The notes under the pieces: model-generated
Told to the model about the DNA's origin: nothing
Database searches by the model: none
What the model saw: only the letters and a program-made list of their open reading frames with translations
NCBI RefSeq assembly: GCF_923868895.1
Contig: NZ_OV350343.1
Span: forward strand, 248,001 to 312,000
Length of the DNA: 64,000 nucleotides
Source: Halomonas sp. TD01
GTDB lineage: Bacteria > Pseudomonadota > Gammaproteobacteria > Pseudomonadales > Halomonadaceae
Direction of reading: 5' to 3'
Part shown: piece after piece, positions 17,223-25,896 of the stretch
Position numbering within the stretch: position 1 is the stretch's first letter
Layout: every line of letters starts with the position of its first letter
Position numbers and translations under genes: made by a program

Positions 17223-17948
17223 ATGCCTTTATATCTGCGTGCTTCTGCTGTCATTATTTCTTTGCCATTAGCGTTATTAAGCCTTCCTTTGCAAGCGGCT
17301 AGCTATTTCTCTCAAGTAGCCTCCACACCACCTCACGGTGTTTCGCCATTACATCATCAACTGCTCCAACTAGCGCCATCGGCAACGCCAGAAGCGCTAA
17401 GACTCGCCGCTCAATCACTTAGCTGCGCTGACCCAACCGCTGAGCGTTTAGCCGTCATTGATTACTCGCTTCCGTCTACCGAGCCACGGCTGTGGGTCTT
17501 CGACCTACATCAACATAAGCTGCTATTTGAAGAGCTCGTTTCCCACGGGCAAGGCTCTGGCGATGCGTTGGCAGAGGTTTTCTCCAACACCCCTGAGAGT
17601 CACCAATCCAGCATCGGACTCTTTCGCACAATGAATAGTTATTATGGTCGTAATGGCTATTCGTTGCGCCTGGATGGCTTAGAGCCAGAGGTCAATGACC
17701 TCGCGTTTGAGCGGGCGATTGTAATCCATGGCGCTGACTATGTTAGCGACGACTTTATTACGCAGACCGGCAGGCTGGGACGTAGCCACGGTTGCCCTGC
17801 CGTACGCGAAGACATCACGTATCCGCTTATCGACAGTTTGAAAGAGAACCAGTATGTCTTCGCCTACTACCCTGATGAAGAGTGGTTAGCGACGTCACAG
17901 TTTCTGCGCTGCCCAAGCGGCAACGCTCCTCACTTAGCCCAACGCTGA
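17223..17948 (+). CDS. exported murein L,D-transpeptidase catalytic-domain protein (YkuD_2 type)
   Basis: A 241-residue exported protein. The signal peptide starts at the ATG at 17223 (LRASAVIISLPLALLSLPLQAAS). The catalytic region has SSIGLFRTMNSYYGRNGYSL, IVIHGADYV and RLGRSHGCPAV, giving the His-Ser-His-Gly-Cys pattern of L,D-transpeptidases. Family members may act as L,D-carboxypeptidases or amidases instead. An in-frame GTG at 17109 would overlap the start of the divergent LdtD gene and add a second hydrophobic stretch, so it is rejected. It forms a head-to-head pair with the LdtD-like gene. Confidence 0.82.
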   Translation: MPLYLRASAVIISLPLALLSLPLQAASYFSQVASTPPHGVSPLHHQLLQLAPSATPEALRLAAQSLSCADPTAERLAVIDYSLPSTEPRLWVFDLHQHKLLFEELVSHGQGSGDALAEVFSNTPESHQSSIGLFRTMNSYYGRNGYSLRLDGLEPEVNDLAFERAIVIHGADYVSDDFITQTGRLGRSHGCPAVREDITYPLIDSLKENQYVFAYYPDEEWLATSQFLRCPSGNAPHLAQR

Positions 17949-18128
17949 TAACGTTCTCATCAGAATACCCGAGCGGTTAAACCACCTACTCTGTAAGGTC
18001 GGTCTTTTAGACTGGTCTTCGAGACTGAGCCAGATACATTAAGAAACATAGCCGCCAAAAACGCAAGAGACTGGTTTTCATCATTAATACAAGGTAATTC
18101 AGGCACGCACGGCAACCACCTGCAATAC

Positions 18129-18149
18129 TTTGTGACAAAACATCACAAA
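18129..18149. promoter_or_regulatory. inverted repeat (CRP/FNR-like) ahead of the CZB-domain gene
   Basis: Perfect 7-bp arms TTTGTGA and TCACAAA separated by 7 bases, 29 bases upstream of the ATG at 18178. The half-sites resemble CRP (TGTGA/TCACA), but the spacing is one base longer than the canonical six. It could be an operator overlapping the promoter. Confidence 0.45.
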
Positions 18150-18177
18150 GCTAACTACTATTTTGCAGGTACTGGCC

Positions 18178-19275
18178 ATGTTTGCTTTTATGCACCCTTA
18201 TCAAACTATCCATCGCCTAGAACAAGAAGTAGCGGCGTTGAATGCCCAGTTAGATATCGAAAAAAAGCGTCACGGCTGTCGCGCAATCAGCTTGATGACG
18301 CCTGTTGAGTCACTCAGCATGCTTCAGGCCAGAGGCGCAGATATGCTTTGCTCGTTGAGCAAGGGCGTAGAAGTCCACGCTCAGCATCTTGCTGCCGAGC
18401 AATCGACACTCACCGACACCTTCGGCCGGCTCCATAAAGCCGAGCAAACCGCACAAACATTGCAACAACACCGCCAACGCTGCCAGCAAACAGACGCGTA
18501 TTTATCGTCTTCTTTAGTGACCGAGCAAGCCTTTCACGATATACGCCAGCTAAGTGTCGAATTAGGGCATAACGCAGGTCACACACAAGCGCTAGCCATC
18601 ACTGCGGCCTTGGAAGTCGCTCACTTCCATGAGCAACCGGCAGGCATGCCAGCGATTGTGCAGGACCTGCAGGAATTATCAGAACACTCTCAGCAATTAG
18701 CGCATCAGCTAGCGCAATGGATCGAGCGCACCACATCGCAAGTAAATGAAGATGCAAAGATCCGTGATTATCAGCAGCAGGAAATAAAGGCTCTAACCAG
18801 CGCCGCCCAATCAGCAGAGCAGGTAATTGAGCAGTTGATAGACCAGTCACGACATATGTATAAGGTCATACACCACAGTACAACCACGGCTTATTTGCAC
18901 GCCACCAAACTTGAGCATGCAGTATGGAAAAGCCGCCTTTATAGGCAGCTACTCTCTGCCCACCTCGAAGAGAGTTTAGAAGATCATCAGCACTGCACAC
19001 TTGGGCACTGGTACTTTATGGGTGATGGTCGTCGCTATAAGCACACGGAAGCTTACAAAGCGCTGGCGGCGCCACATAAGCGTTTCCATGAAAGCGGTTT
19101 AGAAGCGCTGAAATTTGCCCGCCAAGGTGATCATAATGGTCAGCTTGCAGCGCTAGCCATGATGGAAGAGGCCAGCAGCCAGCTAGCGCTACAGCTTGAT
19201 AAACTGATGGAGCATGCCGTTTATGAAGTTCCCCTTTCAACAGGACGCCCCTCGCCATTAGCAGATTCACCTTAA
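18178..19275 (+). CDS. cytoplasmic coiled-coil protein with CZB (zinc-binding chemoreceptor) domain
   Basis: A 365-residue soluble protein. Residues 1-120 are coiled coil. Residues ~140-195 align by eye with the chemoreceptor hairpin tip: HTQALAITAALEVAHFHEQ parallels the QTNLLALNAAIEAARAGE signature, though many contact residues are changed. Residues ~245-350 form a CZB domain with the Cys/His zinc ligands in KLEHAVWK, HQHCTLGHWYFMG and APHKRFHE. CZB domains sense hypochlorous acid or zinc status. Without a standard tip it probably does not signal to CheA normally. It stands alone; no che genes are in the window. The start could also be ATG 18190. Confidence 0.75.
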   Translation: MFAFMHPYQTIHRLEQEVAALNAQLDIEKKRHGCRAISLMTPVESLSMLQARGADMLCSLSKGVEVHAQHLAAEQSTLTDTFGRLHKAEQTAQTLQQHRQRCQQTDAYLSSSLVTEQAFHDIRQLSVELGHNAGHTQALAITAALEVAHFHEQPAGMPAIVQDLQELSEHSQQLAHQLAQWIERTTSQVNEDAKIRDYQQQEIKALTSAAQSAEQVIEQLIDQSRHMYKVIHHSTTTAYLHATKLEHAVWKSRLYRQLLSAHLEESLEDHQHCTLGHWYFMGDGRRYKHTEAYKALAAPHKRFHESGLEALKFARQGDHNGQLAALAMMEEASSQLALQLDKLMEHAVYEVPLSTGRPSPLADSP

Positions 19276-19395
19276 TGGCATGCTGTGCGCCTTTTCGTGC
19301 TGCGCGCCTTTTTTGGAGACGTACACATATCACACGCTTTTATGCCATGCTGGGTGCGTTACCGCTTTTAATCATCCACTCAGCAGGGAACGGCT

Positions 19396-20415
19396 ATGTC
19401 GCAGATCAAAAAGCTAGATCTCGCCTTACAGGGCGGTGGCGCCCACGGTGCTTACACCTGGGGGGTTATCGATCGATTGCTTGAAGACGACCGTATCGAG
19501 ATAGAGGGCATCAGTGGAACAAGCGCTGGCGCGATGAATGGTGTGGTCATGGCAGACGCCCTCACCCGCGGTAACAAAGAGACGGCTCGGCAAGCGCTGC
19601 ACCAGTTCTGGAAAGCGGTTAGTCGAGCAGGTATGACGAGTCCAATTCGCCGTTCACCACTAGACGTACTTACCGGAAACTGGTCTCTCGATCATTCCCC
19701 GGGTTACGTGGCCATGGACCTTTTAAGCCGGCTGGTATCCCCCTACCAAATGAACCCTCTTAATATTAATCCACTGCGCGATATTGTTGCTGAACATATT
19801 GATTTCGAACGCGTAAGACGCTGCGAACAGCTTAAACTGTTTGTGACGGCCACTAACGTTCGCACCGGAAAACAGCGTGTCTTTCGCCGCGAAGAGATGA
19901 GCGTAGACGCAGTCATGGCCTCAGCGTGCCTGCCTTTTGTATTTCAAGCGGTTGAGATAGAAGGCGAAGCGTACTGGGATGGCGGTTATATGGGCAACCC
20001 AGCGCTGTTCCCCTTGATGGAGGAGTGCAGCGCACGAGACATTCTGCTGGTACAAATTAACCCCATCAGTAGAGAAGAAGTCCCTACCTCCGCTTCGGCC
20101 ATTATGAATCGGCTAAATGAAATTACCTTTAATTCCGCCCTAATTAAAGAAATACGCATGATTGCGCTACTTAAGCGCGCACTGGATGAACAGGGGATTG
20201 AAAACTGCTACCAGCAAGCGCTCTTCCACCGCATCAGTGGCGAACAGGCCCTAGCGGATCTCTCGGTATCTAGCAAAATGAATTCAGAGTGGGCGTTTCT
20301 ATGTTATCTGTTTGACCAAGGGCGCGCCGCTGCCGAGCGCTGGCTAGAGGCTCACTTTGAGGAGATAGGTGAGCGTTCAACACTAGATATTGACGCCGTT
20401 TATTTGCACGAATAA
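19396..20415 (+). CDS. patatin-like phospholipase
   Basis: Serine lipid acyl hydrolase of 339 residues with a Ser-Asp dyad. It has the oxyanion-hole motif ALQGGGAHGAYTWG, the nucleophile GISGTSAGAMNG (GxSxG, Ser ~44) and the Asp in DGGYMGNPAL. No signal peptide is present, so it is cytosolic or membrane-peripheral. The AGGGAA site upstream supports the ATG at 19396. The next gene downstream (narK) has its own promoter region. The substrate is unknown. Confidence 0.88.
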   Translation: MSQIKKLDLALQGGGAHGAYTWGVIDRLLEDDRIEIEGISGTSAGAMNGVVMADALTRGNKETARQALHQFWKAVSRAGMTSPIRRSPLDVLTGNWSLDHSPGYVAMDLLSRLVSPYQMNPLNINPLRDIVAEHIDFERVRRCEQLKLFVTATNVRTGKQRVFRREEMSVDAVMASACLPFVFQAVEIEGEAYWDGGYMGNPALFPLMEECSARDILLVQINPISREEVPTSASAIMNRLNEITFNSALIKEIRMIALLKRALDEQGIENCYQQALFHRISGEQALADLSVSSKMNSEWAFLCYLFDQGRAAAERWLEAHFEEIGERSTLDIDAVYLHE

Positions 20416-20449
20416 CCAGCACTCACGTGTCGCACTTCTACATCGCAGG

Positions 20450-20466
20450 TGCGCCACCTTGGTGCA
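20450..20466 (+). promoter_or_regulatory. probable NtrC-binding site upstream of narK
   Basis: TGCGCC-N5-GGTGCA differs from the NtrC palindrome TGCACC-N5-GGTGCA at one position. It lies ~85 bases upstream of the sigma-54 promoter, a normal enhancer distance. Confidence 0.55.
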
Positions 20467-20541
20467 TCGCCAGCGACCACAACGCCCCTCCTATCAAACA
20501 CACAAAAATAAATGGATGATTTTATTTACAAAATCATCTTA

Positions 20542-20557
20542 TGGCGAACTAATTGCT
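20542..20557 (+). promoter_or_regulatory. sigma-54 (RpoN) promoter of narK
   Basis: TGGCGAACTAATTGC has the invariant GG (20543-20544) and GC (20555-20556) separated by exactly 10 bases, with the flanking TGGC and TTGC of the -24/-12 consensus. Transcription should start near 20568, giving a leader of ~148 bases before the narK ATG. Confidence 0.72.
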
Positions 20558-20598
20558 TCACTCTTACTGAATGATGGTAGGCGTGGACCAGGCCCAAC

Positions 20599-20637
20599 GG
20601 GTACGAGTGCGTCGAACCTGCCCTTCAATGGCGAAGG
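20599..20637 (+). promoter_or_regulatory. candidate NasR (ANTAR) recognition hairpins in the narK leader
   Basis: The second hairpin has a perfect 5-bp stem CCTTC/GAAGG (20622-20626 with 20633-20637) around the hexaloop AATGGC, with A at position 1 and G at position 4, as ANTAR regulators require. An upstream imperfect hairpin (20600-20618, GGT/ACC and CGA/TCG stems) exposes AGTGCG in its loop, also A1/G4, but its geometry is poorer. Inferred target of the NasR protein encoded downstream. Confidence 0.55.
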
Positions 20638-20652
20638 CATGTTCTCGTTAAC

Positions 20653-20682
20653 AACATAGCGCCTTTCCAAGCGCCATGTTTT
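20653..20682 (+). terminator. leader terminator (attenuator) before narK
   Basis: A stem of AACAT + GCGC (20653-20662, one unpaired A) with GCGC + ATGTT (20671-20680, one unpaired C), a loop of 8, followed by TTTT (20679-20682). It lies between the hexaloop hairpin and the narK start codon. The T tract is short, so termination efficiency is uncertain. Confidence 0.5.
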
Positions 20683-20715
20683 GACCCACTCGTATCGTGC
20701 TCTGTGAGGCCATCC

Positions 20716-22068
20716 ATGGACATTCGCAATAAAGCTAACCGCATTCGGCTATTAAACTTTTCCACCCCTCAAATGCGCGCGTTCCACTTTTCTTGGTTCG
20801 CGTTCCATATCTGCTTTTTTGGCTGGTTTGGTATCGCACCACTAATGGCAGTGGTCCGTGAAGACCTATCACTTACCCAAACGCAGATCGGCAATACTAT
20901 TATTGCCTCCGTTGCTATTACCGTTATTGTCCGTCTGCTGATTGGCGTGCTATGCGACAAAATTGGTCCTCGTAAAACCTATACCGGCTTGTTAATGCTA
21001 GGCGCTATACCCGTCATGGGCATAGGTTTTGCCAATAGCTTTGAGACCTTCTTGCTCGCTCGTTTGGCTATCGGCGCCATCGGTGCATCCTTTGTTATCA
21101 CCCAATATCACACCACGATGATGTTTGCGCCGAATGTCGTTGGCACCGCCAATGCGACCAGTGCTGGCTGGGGTAACTTGGGTGGCGGTACCACACAAAT
21201 TCTGATGCCGTTGATCTTCTCAGGTTTGCTAATGCTTGGCGTTAGTGAAACGCTGGGATGGCGTCTAGCGATGGTGGTGCCTGGTGTCGTGCTGTTCTTT
21301 ACCGGGATTGGATATTGGTTGTTTACCCAAGACGCCCCCGATGGCAATTTTAGCGACCTGCGCGCCCGCGGTGAGCTACCCGAAGCCACAGGTGAAAATA
21401 GTGCAGTACAAAGTTTTCTAGCCGCCGCAAAGGATATTCGTGTATGGGCGTTGTTTATTGTTTATGGGCTCTGCTTCGGCGTTGAGTTAACGATCAACAA
21501 TATTGCCGCTATTTATTTCTTCGACAAGTTTGACCTGACCCTGGCAACCGCTGGTTTAATCGCTGGTTTGTTTGGCCTTATGAATATTTTTGCCCGCACC
21601 CTTGGTGGCGTTTTTTCAGACCTATTCGCCAAACAAGGGGGTTTAAAAGGTCGAGTCCGCTGGCTGTTTATCGCCTTGGTGTGTGAAGGAATAGCGCTCA
21701 TTGCCTTCTCACAAATGCATATCTTAAGCCTCGCAATCGGCATCATGCTGGTATTTAGCCTGTTTGTTCAGATGGCTGAGGGAGCGACATTTGGTGTGGT
21801 GCCCTTTATTAATAAAAAAGCACTGGGGGCTGTTGCGGGTATTGTGGGTGCGGGTGGAAACGTGGGCGCCGTATCTGCAGCTTTTCTGTTCCGTAGTGAA
21901 AGTCTTGGTTATCAACAAGGGCTTTTTTACCTCGGCATTACCGTATTAGTGCTCGCTTCTTGTGTACTGGTAGTACGTTTCAGCGATGCTACAGAAGCTG
22001 AAGAAGCAACAGCCTATCGTGATGCGGTTGGCGACGATACGAACGCAGGCGCACTCTCGCTGCGTTAG
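20716..22068 (+). CDS. narK: nitrate/nitrite transporter, MFS NarK/NasA type
   Basis: A 450-residue, 12-helix inner-membrane transporter bringing in nitrate for assimilation. Both nitrate signature glycine motifs are present: GWGNLGGGTTQ (~150-160) and GAGGNVGAVSA (~375-385). The ATG at 20716 has a GAGG site 6 bases upstream. It is the first gene of a narK-nasR unit and carries a sigma-54 promoter and an attenuated leader. The context supports an assimilatory rather than respiratory role; no narGHI is present in the window. Confidence 0.9.
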   Translation: MDIRNKANRIRLLNFSTPQMRAFHFSWFAFHICFFGWFGIAPLMAVVREDLSLTQTQIGNTIIASVAITVIVRLLIGVLCDKIGPRKTYTGLLMLGAIPVMGIGFANSFETFLLARLAIGAIGASFVITQYHTTMMFAPNVVGTANATSAGWGNLGGGTTQILMPLIFSGLLMLGVSETLGWRLAMVVPGVVLFFTGIGYWLFTQDAPDGNFSDLRARGELPEATGENSAVQSFLAAAKDIRVWALFIVYGLCFGVELTINNIAAIYFFDKFDLTLATAGLIAGLFGLMNIFARTLGGVFSDLFAKQGGLKGRVRWLFIALVCEGIALIAFSQMHILSLAIGIMLVFSLFVQMAEGATFGVVPFINKKALGAVAGIVGAGGNVGAVSAAFLFRSESLGYQQGLFYLGITVLVLASCVLVVRFSDATEAEEATAYRDAVGDDTNAGALSLR

Positions 22069-22172
22069 TGTTCACTTACCCCCTCTGTACGCTTTATCCG
22101 CGACGATTTTTTGCGACACGTTGTTGCGACAGGGGGGACTTCATCTCAGGCGGGGAGTTAAAGGAAACCATT

Positions 22173-23456
22173 ATGTCTTCAGCCCAACAGCTACTCTTAA
22201 CCGCCCTTCGATGCGATATCGACAGTCTGCACCACTTAACCACTACCTCAGAAATCGTTGGCGATATTAGTGGTTTTATTCATGCACTCCAACGTGAACG
22301 AGGAGCCTCAACAATTTATCTTGCCTCTAAAGGTAAGCGGTTTGCCACTCGGCGAAAGGAATTTGTACAGCGTAGCCAAGAAGCTGAGACCGTTATGCGC
22401 CAGCGACTAGAAGCGCTTGCCGAAGAAGCACGGCCACAGGCAGCGGCACGCTTACTCAGGCGGATCGCTGCAGTGTGGCTTGCTCTGGATGACCTTGACA
22501 CTTTGCGACAAGCAATCCATTCATTTGCAGTCTCCCCTGACGCGGCAACTCAAGCGTTTAACCACTTAATCAGCGGTCTTCTCGCTATTGTATTTGAAGC
22601 AGCAGACACCTCGGTAGACCCGGACATCACACGTGCACTGGTAGCTATTTTTCACCTTATGCAAGGCAAAGAGCTCGCTGGGCAAGAACGTGCCTGCGGT
22701 GCCTTTGGCTTTACCAGTGGGCATTTCGACGATGCCCATCGCGAGTTGATGAATCAATTAGTACGTGACCAGCAGCGCTGCTTCGATACCTTTGAAGAGT
22801 TTGCCTCGCCCGAGGCAGAGCTTGCTTGGCAACAGGCTCTCTCGCCGCGAACACTCGCGGGGATTCAACAGCTTCGCAACACTGCTTACCAGCATGCTTG
22901 CCAATATTCTCACCAAGAAACCCGCACAGACAAAGCGCTTGGCGAAACATGGTACGAACTAACCACATTACGTATCGATAGCATTAAGGCCGTTGAAGAC
23001 ACTCTAAATCGCCAGTTAACGGCGTTATGCCATCGAAAAATTGCTCAGGTGCATTCGACGTTAGAGAAGGCTAAAACACCCCTTAGCCAACCAACACTCG
23101 CTCCTTGCGAACAGCTCTTGGCCTTAAGCGATACTCAACCCTTAGGAGAGCTGACGGCCAGCGCCTTAACATCTCCATTAGGGCGTTCACTGATTGAGCT
23201 TGCTCACGCCCAATCGAGCCATCTTCAAGGTCTTAGTGATGAGCTGGAAAATACCCGCAAAGCACTTCGTGAGCGTAAGCTCATCGAACGTGCCAAAGGC
23301 CTTATTATGGCCTACCAGGAGATGACCGAAGAGGAGGCTTACCGGTTTTTGCGTAAAACATCGATGGATCAAAGTAAAAGCATGGCCGACATGGCGCAGT
23401 CGATACTCGATCTCTCATCCATGCTCAAACGCAAAGACGAAAAACACGCACACTAG
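22173..23456 (+). CDS. nasR: NasR-type nitrate-sensing antiterminator (NIT + ANTAR domains)
   Basis: A 427-residue RNA-binding antiterminator. The N-terminal ~290 residues match the nitrate/nitrite-sensing NIT domain (FIHALQRERGASTIYLASKG). The C-terminal ~55 residues are an ANTAR domain (LIERAKGLIMAYQEMTEEEAYRFLRK). In Klebsiella, NasR binds a leader hexaloop hairpin and prevents termination when nitrate is bound. The ATG at 22173 follows AAAGGAA; in-frame sequence upstream to 22068 is not protein-like. It is probably cotranscribed with narK. Its likely targets are the three attenuated leaders at 20.6, 36.15 and 36.65 kb. Confidence 0.9.
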   Translation: MSSAQQLLLTALRCDIDSLHHLTTTSEIVGDISGFIHALQRERGASTIYLASKGKRFATRRKEFVQRSQEAETVMRQRLEALAEEARPQAAARLLRRIAAVWLALDDLDTLRQAIHSFAVSPDAATQAFNHLISGLLAIVFEAADTSVDPDITRALVAIFHLMQGKELAGQERACGAFGFTSGHFDDAHRELMNQLVRDQQRCFDTFEEFASPEAELAWQQALSPRTLAGIQQLRNTAYQHACQYSHQETRTDKALGETWYELTTLRIDSIKAVEDTLNRQLTALCHRKIAQVHSTLEKAKTPLSQPTLAPCEQLLALSDTQPLGELTASALTSPLGRSLIELAHAQSSHLQGLSDELENTRKALRERKLIERAKGLIMAYQEMTEEEAYRFLRKTSMDQSKSMADMAQSILDLSSMLKRKDEKHAH

Positions 23457-23538
23457 CTGAACCAGCTCATTTGCAACACTGTGGGCAATTAGCCATTCTA
23501 ATAGCTCCCCTTTCCTGAATGAGCTAGGAGCACACGAT

Positions 23539-24225
23539 ATGCAGCACCGTGTCCTAATGATCACTGGCGCCTCAAGTGGAATTGGTGCCGCCACCGCGCG
23601 AGCAGCCTCGCGTGAAGGCTATAAGCTAATACTTGCCGCCCGCTCTACCGACAAACTCACCGCACTGGCTCAAGAGCTTGGCCCCGAAAACGTGCTGACA
23701 TGTGCGTTGGATGTCACCGACATGGCACAACAACAAGCAATGGTCGATCAAGCACTTGAAACATTTGGGCGTATAGATGCGGTCTTTGCAAACGCTGGGC
23801 GCGGTGGTTCTCCTGGAGGCTTTAGCGGTGCAGATCACGACGCCTGGCGCGAAATGATCCTGACCAACATTTACGGTGTAGGGCTAACGCTTCAGGCATG
23901 CCTTCCCGCACTAAAACGGAGCAAAGGGCATGTATTATTAACCGGTTCAGCCGCTGGGAGAACCACAATTCCAGGCTCGATGTACAGCGCCACAAAGTGG
24001 GCAGTGACCGGCATAGGCTACAATCTGCGAGAAGAACTACGCGGAACCGGAATGCGCGTTACTTTGATTGAACCCGGCATGGTGGATACCCCCTTCTTTG
24101 ATAAGCCACCAGAGCATGCGCTCGAAGATCGCGATATTGCCAACGCCGTGATTTATGCGCTTTCCCAACCCCCTCACGTCGATGTGAACGAGATTTTGAT
24201 TCGGCCAACGCCACCCACCGACTAA
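23539..24225 (+). CDS. short-chain dehydrogenase/reductase (YdfG-like)
   Basis: NAD(P)-dependent oxidoreductase of 228 residues. It has the cofactor motif TGASSGIGAAT at the N terminus, NAG in the fourth strand, and the catalytic Ser/Tyr/Lys set (LTGSAAGR, YSATKWAV). This matches classical SDRs close to serine 3-dehydrogenase YdfG. AGGAG precedes the ATG. The substrate cannot be told from the context. Confidence 0.88.
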   Translation: MQHRVLMITGASSGIGAATARAASREGYKLILAARSTDKLTALAQELGPENVLTCALDVTDMAQQQAMVDQALETFGRIDAVFANAGRGGSPGGFSGADHDAWREMILTNIYGVGLTLQACLPALKRSKGHVLLTGSAAGRTTIPGSMYSATKWAVTGIGYNLREELRGTGMRVTLIEPGMVDTPFFDKPPEHALEDRDIANAVIYALSQPPHVDVNEILIRPTPPTD

Positions 24226-24358
24226 CCGACGCTGCGAACGGGCAACAATGGCACCTTGCATTTCTTCTTGCATGCCCACATAACACTGGGATACCTAGCG
24301 TGCTAATAAATAACGCCGTAAATTTAGCCGTCCATACGCTTTTTAATGCAGGTGCCCC

Positions 24359-25351
24359 ATGAGCCAACTCGCCAATACCGCCCTTTCTGTGCTGGACTTA
24401 GCACCGATTCGTCAAGGCGGTAGCGCTGAAGAAACGTTTCGCAATAGCGTATCCCTAGCACAACGGACCGAACAGCTCGGCTATACGCGTTACTGGCTGG
24501 CGGAACACCACAACATTGCTGGCATCGCGAGCGCAGCGACTGCCGTATTGATTGGTCATGTCGCTGGGCAAACATCCACTATACGCGTGGGCAGCGGTGG
24601 CATTATGCTGCCCAACCATCCTCCCCTGGTGATCGCTGAGCAGTTTGGCACCTTAGAAACGCTCTATCCTGGTCGGATTGATTTAGGGCTGGGCCGTGCA
24701 CCCGGCTCAGATGGTGCCACCATGCAAGCGATGCGCCGCAATGCTCAGGCGGGCGTCGATGACTTTCCACAACTGCTTAATGAACTGCGAAGCTACTTAG
24801 CGGATGCGGACCCACAGCAGCGCGTGAAAGCCGTCCCTGGGCAGGGTACCCACGTACCTATCTGGCTACTCGGCTCTAGCGGCTATAGTGCGCAATTAGC
24901 CGCAAAACTCGGGCTCCCTTTTGCGTTTGCAGCCCAGTTTGCACCGGGATACTTATTTGAAGCGTTGCGGCTTTATCGCGATAATTTCCGGCCTTCGGAG
25001 CACTTGGATAAACCCCACGCCATGGTAGGGTTGCCCGTTATCGCCGCAGAAAGTGATGCTATGGCCCATTACTTGGCAACGACCTCTCAACAGAAATTCC
25101 TGAGCCTTATTCGAGGGAAGCCGACCCAGTCGCTGCCCCCCGTTGAACAGCTAGACTGGACACCGATGGAACGCTCTCAAGTAAGCCAATTCCTAGGCGC
25201 AGCCATTATTGGTGGACCCGATACGGTCAAAGCTGAACTAGAGGCATTTCAAGCACAGACAGGGGCCGACGAACTAATGATCAACAGCGATTTTTATGAT
25301 CATGCCGACCGCTTGCGTAGCTACGAAATCGTGACAGACGTCGCTCGATAA
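24359..25351 (+). CDS. LLM-class flavin-dependent oxidoreductase (luciferase-like)
   Basis: A 330-residue FMN-dependent monooxygenase or reductase with a TIM-barrel luciferase-like fold: [13 protein letters not shown], the glycine-rich [24 protein letters not shown] pattern (positions ~75-100) and [13 protein letters not shown] are diagnostic of the large YhbW-type group. It is followed 23 bp later by an acetyltransferase gene, probably one transcript. No partner flavin reductase is seen nearby. The substrate is unknown. Confidence 0.87.
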   Translation: MSQLANTALSVLDLAPIRQGGSAEETFRNSVSLAQRTEQLGYTRYWLAEHHNIAGIASAATAVLIGHVAGQTSTIRVGSGGIMLPNHPPLVIAEQFGTLETLYPGRIDLGLGRAPGSDGATMQAMRRNAQAGVDDFPQLLNELRSYLADADPQQRVKAVPGQGTHVPIWLLGSSGYSAQLAAKLGLPFAFAAQFAPGYLFEALRLYRDNFRPSEHLDKPHAMVGLPVIAAESDAMAHYLATTSQQKFLSLIRGKPTQSLPPVEQLDWTPMERSQVSQFLGAAIIGGPDTVKAELEAFQAQTGADELMINSDFYDHADRLRSYEIVTDVAR

Positions 25352-25374
25352 TCACTCGACTAAACGCCAAAACC

Positions 25375-25869
25375 ATGACCACACTTAGCTTTACGCCAAT
25401 GACGCAAGAGGACTTCGCTACTTTCTGGCCACACTTTCAATCCATTGTTGTGGCACAAGAAACGTATGCAATAGATCCAGACATTAGCTTTGAAGCGGCT
25501 TATACATTGTGGTGTAAGCAGCCCAAGGCGTCATTTGCGATAACAGATAACCAAGGCGAGTTACTAGGCACTTACTATCTAAAAGCCAACGCAGCAGGCC
25601 CTGGCCAGCATGTTTGTAACTGCGGCTATATGGTATCGCCTGCTGCCAGAGGAAAAGGTGTCGCCCGCGCAATGTGCGAGCACTCGCAACAGATAGCACG
25701 TCACTATGGTTTTGAAGCGATGCAATTTAATTCGGTGGTGGCCACTAACCAAGTGGCCGTCGCCCTATGGCAACGGCTAGGGTTTGCTATTGTCGGCACG
25801 ATTCCCAATGCCTACCGGCATGCATCCCTTGGATTCGTTGATAGCTACGTGATGTATAAAGCGCTTTAA
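25375..25869 (+). CDS. GNAT-family N-acetyltransferase
   Basis: A 164-residue acetyl-CoA-dependent acyltransferase. The acetyl-CoA-binding P-loop-like motif is VSPAARGKGVARAM, and the following AVALWQRLGFAIVGTIPNAYRH is the C-terminal GNAT motif often seen in PhnO/YhhY-type enzymes. It lies 23 bp behind the luciferase-like gene. The acceptor is unknown. Confidence 0.85.
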   Translation: MTTLSFTPMTQEDFATFWPHFQSIVVAQETYAIDPDISFEAAYTLWCKQPKASFAITDNQGELLGTYYLKANAAGPGQHVCNCGYMVSPAARGKGVARAMCEHSQQIARHYGFEAMQFNSVVATNQVAVALWQRLGFAIVGTIPNAYRHASLGFVDSYVMYKAL

Positions 25870-25896
25870 TGGCCGCTTGATAAAAAGGGCATCGGA

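Noticed and set aside
17949..18128. tRNA-like stretch after the YkuD_2 gene
   Set aside because: Looked briefly like a tRNA because of short complementary arms, but no cloverleaf, TTCGA loop or CCA end can be built.
20390..20659. 89-codon open frame between patatin and narK
   Set aside because: It covers the sigma-54 promoter and leader hairpins and has no ribosome site; treated as chance.
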